Shown piece by piece: positions 1 through 6,124 of a stretch of 13,676 nucleotides of DNA. The position numbers and the translations under genes are program-made. How positions within the stretch are numbered: position 1 is the first letter of the stretch; the number at the start of each line of letters is the position of its first letter. This DNA comes from Thermoanaerobacterales bacterium. Lineage in GTDB: Bacteria; Bacillota; Thermosediminibacteria; Thermosediminibacterales; Tepidanaerobacteraceae. The notes below the pieces were generated by a model that was not told the DNA's origin, searched no databases, and worked only from the letters and a program-made list of their open reading frames with translations. The DNA lies in assembly GCA_012839145.1 (NCBI GenBank), contig DUNY01000370.1, positions 1 through 13,676 on the forward strand, read 5' to 3'.

Positions 1-14
1 AAAAAAATCAAAGT

Positions 15-44
15 TTGACAACCTATGTATACTTTTGATATAAG
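15..44 (+). promoter_or_regulatory. Sigma-A type promoter of the 3D-domain gene
   Basis: TTGACA at 15-20 is a perfect -35 box. An 18-base spacer leads to TATAAG at 39-44, five of six matches to the -10 consensus. Transcription would start near 51 and give a leader of roughly 85 bases before the GTG start at 138. A second TATAAT at 50-55 has no suitably placed -35 box. Confidence 0.7.
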
Positions 45-137
45 TATTATATAATATATAGAAGAATTAAATGGAAAAAGGGTTTTTTAAAAAAGTGTAG
101 AAATCCTTAAAAGACCTTTAACAAAAGGGGGAATTTT

Positions 138-1094
138 GTGTTTTCGCTGAAAGCCCGTTGGGCTGTCGCCTCCGGAATTGTGGTGATATTTCTGACCGGA
201 GCGACTATTTATACCACGTTGGAAAAAGAGGTGACTATAAGAGAGGGAGATAAATCGTTTAAAGTTGCAACCTTTACCAAAACCGTAGGGGAATTACTGG
301 AAAATAAAGATATAGCTTTAGACCCGGAGGATGTGGTTATGCCCAGTCCTGGTACAAAACTCAGGGAAGGTATGCAGATAACTATTAAAAGAGCCTTTCC
401 CGTAAAGATAAATGTTGATGGGGAAGAAATAACGATAAAAACCCAACCTAATGCGGTGGTTAATCTTTTAGCAAAGGCCGAAATCAGTCTTGGTGAAAAG
501 GATAAAATTCAACCTGGTCTTTGTGACTACATAACCGGAACCGATCAAATAACCATAACTAGGGTCGATCAAAGAGTTACAACTGAAATCAAGACGATAC
601 CCTATGAGATTGTATCAAGAAAGGACTTTAGCCTTTCCTTAGGTGAAAAAAAAGTAGCCCAAAAGGGTGAGGAAGGTCAAGAAGAAGTTAAAACCATAGA
701 AATACTTGAAAACGGAAAAGTTGTTTCCACAACAACAGAGTCCAAGATACTAAAAGCTCCCAAATCTCAAATCGTGCTAACGGGGACAGTTCAACTGGCA
801 TCACGTGGCGGTGTGGATTTTTCATATACTGAAAAGCGGCGCATGTTGGCCACGGCATACACTCATACCGGCAACCGGACTGCCACTGGAACGATAACCA
901 GGGTGGGAGTGGTTGCAGTTGACCCCAAGGTTATTCCATTGGGGACCAAACTCTATATTGACGGTTATGGTTTTGCACGAGCTGAAGATACAGGTGGAGC
1001 CATAAAAGGCGATAAAATAGACCTATTTTTAAACACTGCCGAAGAGACAAAGCGTTTTGGAAGGCGATGGGTCACTGTATATATATTAAAGTAA
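138..1094 (+). CDS. Secreted/anchored 3D-domain protein with DUF348 and G5 domains (YabE-like)
   Basis: This is a cell-wall-associated protein of the YabE/Rpf-like type, expected to act on peptidoglycan outside the membrane. Residues 8-28 form one hydrophobic segment, a signal anchor or uncleaved signal peptide. Two DUF348 repeats follow (about 29-86 and 87-143), then a G5 domain (about 143-217) and a C-terminal 3D domain (about 235-318). The three aspartates that name the 3D domain are visible: D262 in AVDP, D284 in AEDTGG and D295 in KIDLF. That fold resembles the MltA/EG45 double-psi barrel of lytic transglycosylases. The 318-residue length is normal for the family. The start is GTG with an AAAGGGGG ribosome binding site just upstream. 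The gene has its own promoter and ends at a hairpin shared with the convergent carboxypeptidase gene. In many Firmicutes yabE lies beside rnmV-ksgA, but neither is in this window. Substrate specificity is not visible. Confidence 0.88.
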   Translation: MFSLKARWAVASGIVVIFLTGATIYTTLEKEVTIREGDKSFKVATFTKTVGELLENKDIALDPEDVVMPSPGTKLREGMQITIKRAFPVKINVDGEEITIKTQPNAVVNLLAKAEISLGEKDKIQPGLCDYITGTDQITITRVDQRVTTEIKTIPYEIVSRKDFSLSLGEKKVAQKGEEGQEEVKTIEILENGKVVSTTTESKILKAPKSQIVLTGTVQLASRGGVDFSYTEKRRMLATAYTHTGNRTATGTITRVGVVAVDPKVIPLGTKLYIDGYGFARAEDTGGAIKGDKIDLFLNTAEETKRFGRRWVTVYILK

Positions 1095-1108
1095 AAAACA
1101 GCAATACT

Positions 1109-1155
1109 AAAAGAGCATTACAAAACTGTTTTTAAATAGTTTGCGATGCTCTTTT
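1109..1155. terminator. Intrinsic terminator between convergent genes, probably bidirectional
   Basis: AAGAGCAT at 1111-1118 pairs with ATGCTCTT at 1146-1153, and flanking A/T pairs extend the stem. The inner part can also pair CAAAACT (1121-1127) with AGTTTG (1138-1143) around one bulge. A T-run follows on the + strand. The hairpin lies between the stops of the two convergent genes, so it probably serves both, although the T-run on the minus side is short. Confidence 0.75.
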
Positions 1156-1165
1156 TTTATTAATT

Positions 1166-2401
1166 TTATCGATATCGTTTGATATAAGAAACATAGCGTA
1201 TTTTTCTCTTATGTCTCTTGTACCGCCTTATACCCACTATTATTCTAAAAGGTGTGTACAAAACCAAAAAAAATGAAAGGGGCCAGAACCACCAGAAGGT
1301 ATGTATATTTCTGTTTACATCTTCAGTGGCAATCAGATCAACACTGCCCAGCTTTTTGCCGCCTTGATAAAATACAATTTGACCAAGAGCTTGGCCGCTG
1401 CGAATCGGAGCTTTTATATCAGGATTTATAACAACTTGCTGTGTGATAGGCGGGCTATTTTTTTGCACCACAGCGGTAAATCCATCATTGACAGCTAACT
1501 CAACCGGATCTCCGTATTTAATTTTTGCTTCAGTTACCGGGGTGTTTTTTTGTATAACATCTTTTTTTTCGAAATTTGCAAAGCCGTAGTCCAGTAAAGC
1601 CATGCTGTCGGCTAAAATACTTGAATCAGATTTTAGGATAACCGAGATCAACTGCCATCCGTTTTGAGTGGCTGATGCCGCTAAAGTAGAGCCAGCGGTA
1701 CTGGTATATCCGGTCTTTATTCCGTCAGCCCACTCATAATTCCACAGTAGTTTATTCAAATTTATGAGCTGTCGGTCCCATTCTTCCCCTTGCCAAGGAA
1801 TTTCCATGGTTTTTGTGGCAACAATTTCTCTGAATTTCGGAAAATTTAACATGGCGTAACGGGAAATAAGAGCCAAATCATAGGCAGTAGTTAAATGACC
1901 CTCTTCCGATAAACCATTGGGATTTATGAAAACGGTATTTTGAGCTCCGACTTCTCTGGCCTTCTGATTCATCATCAGCACAAAGCTTTCAACACTTCCG
2001 CCAATATGTTCCGCTATGGCAATAGCTGCATCATTTCCAGAATTGAGCATCATGCCGTAGAGCATTTGCTCCAAAGTAAGTTTTTCCCCTTCTTCAAGAT
2101 AAATCCTTGTTCCTTCTGCCAAGGGAGGTTTATTGCTTGTTACTACAATATCTGAAAGCTCTCCTTTTTCCAAAGCCAAAATAGCTGTCATTATTTTTGT
2201 AATACTGGCAGGTTCCAACGGAGTGTGGGCGTTTTTTTCATATAATACCTTTCCTGTAGATACATCCATAAGTATTCCTGCTTCGCCGGCTATAGACGGA
2301 GGAGACTCTGTTTTGCCCGTATCAGCAAATACCGTAGACGTTAAAAAAACAAATAAAAAAAATACAACTACTATATATGCAACACTTTTCATCTTTTTCA
2401 T
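1166..2401 (-). CDS. dacF: D-alanyl-D-alanine carboxypeptidase (DacF/PBP5-like, S11 family)
   Basis: This low-molecular-weight penicillin-binding protein would remove the terminal D-Ala from peptidoglycan pentapeptides on the outer membrane face, which limits cross-linking. Residues 1-26 form a signal peptide ending in VFA. All three active-site motifs are present: S66-I-T-K69 with the nucleophilic serine, S121-G-N123, and K229-T-G231. A PBP5-type C-terminal domain follows (about 280-360). The C-terminus carries a hydrophobic stretch (roughly FWWFWPLSFFLVLY) and then a very basic tail, consistent with a transmembrane anchor. DacF in Bacillus is made in the forespore, but the family also has vegetative members, so the symbol is a best guess. 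The ribosome binding site GAGGTGA (minus strand, 2405-2411) lies only 3 bases from the first ATG. An ATG three codons downstream is possible but about 12 bases away. I found no convincing promoter upstream. Confidence 0.9.
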   Translation of the reverse strand: MKKMKSVAYIVVVFFLFVFLTSTVFADTGKTESPPSIAGEAGILMDVSTGKVLYEKNAHTPLEPASITKIMTAILALEKGELSDIVVTSNKPPLAEGTRIYLEEGEKLTLEQMLYGMMLNSGNDAAIAIAEHIGGSVESFVLMMNQKAREVGAQNTVFINPNGLSEEGHLTTAYDLALISRYAMLNFPKFREIVATKTMEIPWQGEEWDRQLINLNKLLWNYEWADGIKTGYTSTAGSTLAASATQNGWQLISVILKSDSSILADSMALLDYGFANFEKKDVIQKNTPVTEAKIKYGDPVELAVNDGFTAVVQKNSPPITQQVVINPDIKAPIRSGQALGQIVFYQGGKKLGSVDLIATEDVNRNIHTFWWFWPLSFFLVLYTPFRIIVGIRRYKRHKRKIRYVSYIKRYR

Positions 2402-2588
2402 ATTTCACCTCAACTGTGTAAAAACTCCATGAGGTGCCCATTATTAGCACCGAAGCAAATTACCTTGCTAAAATCAAGTATATCAAATTTAGGAATTGAT
2501 GCCAACTGTATAATTATTGAAAAGATCGGTGTATAAAAAACACTATAATTCCTTAAAATAAATAAAGGAAACGGAGGGAAAGATATAT

Positions 2589-2999
2589 ATGAATCCGCCC
2601 ATATTAGATTTTGCCAGTTTTATGCTTACATATAAAGAAAATCTGAAAAACCTTGCAGATTCTATAAAAGATGTAGAAAGTCAAGTGGATGACAACCTTC
2701 AACAGGCGCTGTTGAAATCTTCGAGCCTTATAAAATTAAATAAAGACATAAAAGAAATAGGACTTATAAATGAAGCTTTAGCAGATATACCTGAGGATGG
2801 AAACCATTTAGCCAAAAAAAAACTTCTTACATCTCTTCGGCGTAAGATATTTGAAAGTCAGTTCCTGTTAATAGATGAAATTAAAAAATCTATGTTGAAG
2901 GCGGCAGAGGCCATGACAGATGCTGGAAATGGAATAACTTTAATGTCGAATTTTAACAGGATGATCAAGGCAGTTGATAAATTCGAAGAAAAGGTGTAA
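2589..2999 (+). CDS. Unrecognised helical protein, first gene of the DUF421 operon
   Basis: I do not recognise this 136-residue protein. It appears almost entirely alpha-helical, with many charged and leucine-rich heptad-like stretches, no cysteine, no signal peptide and no membrane segment. It is therefore probably cytoplasmic and may form a helical bundle. The ATG is preceded by GGAGGG about 10 bases upstream. Only 5 bases separate its stop from the start of the DUF421 gene, so the two are surely co-transcribed. DUF421 proteins are often paired with or fused to small helical DUF1657 domains in spore-associated operons. This protein may play a comparable role, but I see no clear DUF1657 signature. 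TATAAT-like hexamers at 2509-2514 and 2544-2549 could be -10 boxes, though neither has a good -35 at normal spacing. Confidence 0.75.
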   Translation: MNPPILDFASFMLTYKENLKNLADSIKDVESQVDDNLQQALLKSSSLIKLNKDIKEIGLINEALADIPEDGNHLAKKKLLTSLRRKIFESQFLLIDEIKKSMLKAAEAMTDAGNGITLMSNFNRMIKAVDKFEEKV

Positions 3000-3004
3000 A
3001 GCAT

Positions 3005-3709
3005 ATGAGTTTACTAAAAGATTTACTCTTGCACACATATAAGTCGATAATCCTATTTACGGTAAGCCTTGTTTTAGTAAGACTCATGGGCAAGCGAACC
3101 GTTGCCCAGCTGTCACCTTTTGACCTTATCTTTATGATCATTATGGGATCTGCTATTGCCATACCACTGGAAGACCACGATATCAAAATCACTCACGGCA
3201 TTTTTCCGGTCCTCATTACATCATTATTGAATTATATGCTGGCTATTTTAATTACCAAAAACCGTAAGATAGAAAATTTCTTACAGGGTACATCCAGGGT
3301 CCTTGTGAGAAATGGAGAGGTCATTATAGGCAATTTAAAAAAAGAACGAACCACTATGGCAGATCTGCTTATTCTACTGAGGGAAAAAGGAGTGACAAAC
3401 ATCAATGAAGTTGAAGAAGCCGCAATAGAGCCTAACGGCAAATTAAGCGTCATAAAGAAAAAATACATGCAGACAGTAACACCGAGAGATCTAGGCTTAT
3501 GGTCAAACCGAGGGATTTTCCCGACTTTAGTGGTAGACCAGGGCGAAGTAGTCCAAGACAATTTGGACAGGGTTGGGGTTAGCATAGACATAATGCTCAG
3601 GCAACTAAACCAAAAAGGGATAGGGAGACTTAAAGAGATAAGAGCCGCTTGGCTTGATGAAGAGGGAAATGTAAGTATTGAGCGGGTGACAGAGGCCATT
3701 TCACAGTAA
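3005..3709 (+). CDS. DUF421 (YetF-like) membrane protein
   Basis: This 234-residue protein belongs to the DUF421/YetF family of Bacillus and Clostridia, related to YdfS, YkjA and YrbG. Three hydrophobic segments lie near residues 14-29, 38-55 and 65-85. The family signature between the first two is clear: R-L-M-G-K-R, then Q-L-S-P-F-D-L, then IPLED. The remaining 150 or so residues form the conserved soluble region, including FLQGTSRVLVRNGEVI and a segment ending EAAIEPNGKLSVIKK. Some family members (YetF, 2Duf proteins) influence spore germination or heat resistance, but the biochemical activity is unsettled. A ribosome binding site AAAGGTG overlaps the end of the upstream gene, and a small HTH-like gene follows 20 bases after the stop. 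A spore-membrane role is an inference from the family. Confidence 0.88.
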   Translation: MSLLKDLLLHTYKSIILFTVSLVLVRLMGKRTVAQLSPFDLIFMIIMGSAIAIPLEDHDIKITHGIFPVLITSLLNYMLAILITKNRKIENFLQGTSRVLVRNGEVIIGNLKKERTTMADLLILLREKGVTNINEVEEAAIEPNGKLSVIKKKYMQTVTPRDLGLWSNRGIFPTLVVDQGEVVQDNLDRVGVSIDIMLRQLNQKGIGRLKEIRAAWLDEEGNVSIERVTEAISQ

Positions 3710-3729
3710 ATCCGTACTGGTGGGATATC

Positions 3730-3966
3730 ATGACAGATAATGAAAAAAACTTTTTTAACAAGATAGACGTTAGTGCTGATCAGATAAAAAAAGAATTCGG
3801 CGTGGATTTGTATCTGTTTTTAGATGCGGTATCTTTAGGTCTACGAGATGATGAAATAGCGGATCTCATAGGTTACGATCTAGATAAGGTAAAAAAGGTA
3901 AGAAGGCGCCTGGGAAATATCAGCAGTGAAATAGGTATAAACTACAAAAAAAACTTGTCAAAGTGA
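3730..3966 (+). CDS. Small HTH-like protein, third gene of the DUF421 operon
   Basis: This 78-residue protein is not one I recognise. Its central part (about residues 30-62: LDAVSLGLRDDEIADLIG, then a basic run KVKKVRRRLG) has the spacing of a helix-turn-helix with a basic recognition helix. It could be a small DNA-binding regulator. There is no cysteine and no membrane segment. The ribosome binding site GGTGGGA lies just upstream of the ATG, and the gene follows the DUF421 gene by 20 bases, so it is the last gene of that operon. No hairpin terminator is visible before the hydrogenase promoter at 4013. Read-through from this operon into the hydrogenase operon is therefore possible. Confidence 0.7.
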   Translation: MTDNEKNFFNKIDVSADQIKKEFGVDLYLFLDAVSLGLRDDEIADLIGYDLDKVKKVRRRLGNISSEIGINYKKNLSK

Positions 3967-4001
3967 TATAAAAGCATAGAAAATAATAAAGCTCAAAGGG
4001 A

Positions 4002-4019
4002 TTGTGAAATATTTGACAA
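4002..4019. promoter_or_regulatory. Candidate Rex operator overlapping the -35 box
   Basis: The 18 bases TTGTGAAATATTTGACAA form an inverted repeat with 16 of 18 positions symmetric. Rex, the NADH/NAD+-sensing repressor of Gram-positive bacteria, binds palindromes of the form TTGTGAAnnnnTTCACAA. This site differs from that pattern at one base, and that base creates the perfect -35 hexamer TTGACA. The site is in the right place to block RNA polymerase. No rex gene lies in the window, so regulation by Rex is inferred from the motif alone. Confidence 0.65.
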
Positions 4020-4041
4020 TACCTTTTTTTATTTATATAAT
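4013..4041 (+). promoter_or_regulatory. Consensus sigma-A promoter of the hydrogenase-sensor operon
   Basis: TTGACA at 4013-4018 and TATAAT at 4036-4041 are separated by exactly 17 bases, a perfect match to the vegetative consensus. Transcription would begin near 4048. This leaves a leader of about 105 bases and rules out a coding start upstream of it. Confidence 0.85.
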
Positions 4042-4139
4042 GATTTTAAGAACAAATTTTGTTATTGTTGCATTTAGAATTAGAAAAATCTATATCAAAT
4101 GCACCAATACTTTCCTATATATTAAAATACTAAATGAAC

Positions 4140-4148
4140 GGAGGGGAG
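4140..4148 (+). promoter_or_regulatory. Ribosome binding site that fixes the ferredoxin start
   Basis: GGAGGGGAG lies 5 bases before ATG 4154. The reading frame stays open upstream to a GTG at 4004, but that GTG sits inside the operator and upstream of the transcription start, so ATG 4154 is the true start. Confidence 0.8.
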
Positions 4149-4153
4149 AACTT

Positions 4154-4396
4154 ATGAAAGTCATAAGTGTATGTGTGGGCAGTTCATGTCATCTAAAGGG
4201 GTCCTATGATATTATCAAGATATTTAAAAAACTTATAAAAGATAACAATCTTGACGAGGAGTGGGAGCTAAAAGCAGAGTTTTGTTGCAATAACTGCCGT
4301 AACCCTGTTTCGGTCAGAATAGGCGATAGCGAGCCCTATTCCCTTGAGGTGGATAACGCCAAAGCATTTTTCAAGGAGAAAATATTGGGGGCATAA
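4154..4396 (+). CDS. Thioredoxin-like [2Fe-2S] ferredoxin (NuoE C-terminal type)
   Basis: This 80-residue protein belongs to the thioredoxin-like [2Fe-2S] ferredoxin family, related to the cluster domain of NuoE/HydC. The four cluster ligands have the expected spacing: C7-x4-C12 in CVGSSCHLKGS and C44-x3-C48 in FCCNNC. An extra cysteine, C45, sits between the second pair. The protein would carry a single electron to or from a partner, most likely the hydrogenase-like protein encoded immediately downstream. The next start codon is 3 bases after its stop. Such small ferredoxins commonly sit in front of sensory [FeFe]-hydrogenase genes in Clostridia. The gene is first in the operon behind the consensus promoter and candidate Rex site. 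Confidence 0.87.
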   Translation: MKVISVCVGSSCHLKGSYDIIKIFKKLIKDNNLDEEWELKAEFCCNNCRNPVSVRIGDSEPYSLEVDNAKAFFKEKILGA

Positions 4397-4399
4397 TTG

Positions 4400-6124
4400 A
4401 TGGATGTAATTAATTTTTCCAGGGCAAATTGTAAAAATTGTTATAAATGTATAAGGGCATGTCCTGTAAAAGCGATTCGAATGAAAAACGACCAAGCTGA
4501 AATAGTTGACGAGAGATGCATTACCTGTGGTACATGCTTGACTATATGTCCCCAGAATGCCAAAACTATAAAAAGTGATGTACAGAGAGTAAAATATTTG
4601 CTCAAACACGATAAAGACATGGCTGTTAGTCTCGCACCTTCTTTTGCAGGCATATTTTCTTTTAAACACTACAGCCAGATGATTTCAGCCTTGAAAAAAC
4701 TTGGTTTTTCGGCTATTTATCAAACCTCTGTAGGTGCCAGATTGATTGCGAAAGATTATGTAAAGCATTACAACAATAAGGAAAAACCTAACTTAATTAC
4801 CACTGCTTGTCCTGCCATTAATTATCTAATCCAAAAATACTATCCAGAGCTTGTCCATTGCTTGGTACCTGTGGTATCACCTATGGAAGCTCATGGTAGA
4901 TACCTGAAAAAAACAAAGGGGCATAAGGAAGTAGCCTTTATAGGTCCATGTCTTGCAAAAAAGGTGGAAATTCATGATAAGGGCAGTTATGGTATTGATG
5001 CATCTTTGACTTTTGAAGAACTCATGGCATGGTGGGAGGAAGAGGGAATCGACCCACTTCTGGAACCTGTAAATGAACATGAAAACGGCTTTTGTGATGA
5101 TGCCAATTTTTACCCCATTCCCGGGGGAAGCTATAAAACCATCGAACCGTTAATACAGGATAATTGGCGGGAGTTTATCGAAGTAAGTGGTAAAGAAAAT
5201 TGCATGTTGATGCTGGACGAATTAAAAAAAGGAGAATTTCATCGAACCTGGATAGAAATGAACGCCTGTGAAGGCGGGTGCATCAATGGGCCAGCTATTG
5301 GCAGTATAGACCGAGGGCCTTTTAAGCGCATAAAATGTGTGAAAATATTTGCACGACACAACAGTCCTTGCGCTGAATCAATTGCTATCAATCAAGAGGT
5401 TATTCCTATAAATTTTGAAAAACATTATGAGCCAATACCGCTAGAAATAAAAAAACCCAATGAAGAGGAAGTAAAACGAATTTTAGAGACTATAGGAAAA
5501 TACCGTCCTGAGCATGAACTAAACTGCGGTGTATGTGGGTACAATTCATGTAGGGAAAAAGCCGAGGCTGTATACAATGGCATGGCTGAAATTCGTATGT
5601 GTATGCCTTACATGAGAAACCGAGCTGAATCCTTTTCAAATCATATTATTGAATCTACACCCAATGCCATTATTGCAGTGGATATTGATATGAACGTTCA
5701 AGTATTTAATAATGGTGCTGAGAAAATGTTTAGAATAAATAGTAGTGATATAATTCATAAACCTTTAGATTTGTTGTTTGATTGCGATGACTTTAATTAT
5801 GTAAGTAAAACAAAAAAAAATATTGTAAATAAAAAAGTTAATTTAACTCAATATGGGTTGATTACTCAGCAGGACATATATTATGAAAAAGAGCATTCTT
5901 TAGTAATTGGCATAATAACTGATATAACCGCTCAGCAACAAGCTCGAGAAAGACGCATAAATCTCCGTCAGGAGACCGTGGAAACGGCACAACAGGTCAT
6001 AGACAAACAGATGAGGGTTGCTCAGGAAATAGCTAGTGTTTTAGGAGAAACCACGGCTGAGACAAAAGTATTGCTGAACAAAATACAGCGCCTATTAATT
6101 GATGAGATGCCGGGTGAGGAATGA
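4400..6124 (+). CDS. Putative sensory [FeFe]-hydrogenase (HydS-like) with 4Fe-4S clusters and PAS domain
   Basis: This 574-residue protein looks like a group C (HydS-like) [FeFe]-hydrogenase, thought to sense H2 or redox state. Positions below count from the TTG codon at 4397; subtract one for the chosen ATG start. Two N-terminal 4Fe-4S clusters use C12, C15, C18, C22 and C41, C44, C47, C51. The H-cluster domain follows (about 75-320) with reduced motifs: TTAC138P, GPC185LAKK and MNAC291EGGC295. All four H-cluster ligands are kept. The cysteine that relays protons in catalytic enzymes (first C of TSCCP) is alanine, as in Thermotoga HydS. A further 4Fe-4S motif uses C377, C380, C385 and C402. 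A PAS domain (about 416-520) and a helical tail complete the protein. The TTG is an alternative start, but ATG 4400 is better spaced from GGGGG. Catalytic H2 production at a high rate is unlikely. Signalling is inferred from the PAS domain and the neighbouring phosphatase. Confidence 0.88.
   Translation: MDVINFSRANCKNCYKCIRACPVKAIRMKNDQAEIVDERCITCGTCLTICPQNAKTIKSDVQRVKYLLKHDKDMAVSLAPSFAGIFSFKHYSQMISALKKLGFSAIYQTSVGARLIAKDYVKHYNNKEKPNLITTACPAINYLIQKYYPELVHCLVPVVSPMEAHGRYLKKTKGHKEVAFIGPCLAKKVEIHDKGSYGIDASLTFEELMAWWEEEGIDPLLEPVNEHENGFCDDANFYPIPGGSYKTIEPLIQDNWREFIEVSGKENCMLMLDELKKGEFHRTWIEMNACEGGCINGPAIGSIDRGPFKRIKCVKIFARHNSPCAESIAINQEVIPINFEKHYEPIPLEIKKPNEEEVKRILETIGKYRPEHELNCGVCGYNSCREKAEAVYNGMAEIRMCMPYMRNRAESFSNHIIESTPNAIIAVDIDMNVQVFNNGAEKMFRINSSDIIHKPLDLLFDCDDFNYVSKTKKNIVNKKVNLTQYGLITQQDIYYEKEHSLVIGIITDITAQQQARERRINLRQETVETAQQVIDKQMRVAQEIASVLGETTAETKVLLNKIQRLLIDEMPGEE
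6113..6119 (+). promoter_or_regulatory. Ribosome binding site that decides the phosphatase start
   Basis: GGTGAGG lies 4 bases before ATG 6124 but only 1 base before ATG 6121, so the second ATG is favoured. The site is inside the end of the hydrogenase gene, which suggests translational coupling. Confidence 0.55.

Noticed and set aside
45..137. A riboswitch such as ydaO (c-di-AMP) in the leader of the wall protein gene
   Set aside because: The leader is only about 85 bases, lacks the conserved core motifs, and has no terminator or ribosome-sequestering fold that I can see.
1301..2432. Open frames on the + strand across the carboxypeptidase gene
   Set aside because: They lie opposite a gene with a full set of active-site motifs, show no family features and lack convincing ribosome binding sites.
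2402..2588. A defined promoter pair in the divergent region between the carboxypeptidase and the helical protein gene
   Set aside because: TATAAT hexamers occur at 2509 and 2544, but the nearest TTGAAA is 21 bases from the second, and the minus strand has only a weak TTGATA with no good -10. I see nothing firm enough to annotate.
3232..3699. A 155-codon minus-strand frame opposite the DUF421 gene
   Set aside because: It is serine/leucine-rich antisense sequence with no recognisable motif, while the + strand frame carries the DUF421 signature.
4004..4153. A 50-codon upstream extension of the ferredoxin reading frame starting at GTG 4004
   Set aside because: It begins inside the Rex-like palindrome and runs through the consensus promoter. 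The true start is ATG 4154 behind GGAGGGGAG, where homology to the family begins.
4397..4399. TTG as the start of the hydrogenase-like protein
   Set aside because: ATG follows immediately at 4400 and has a better distance from the GGGGG at 4387-4391.
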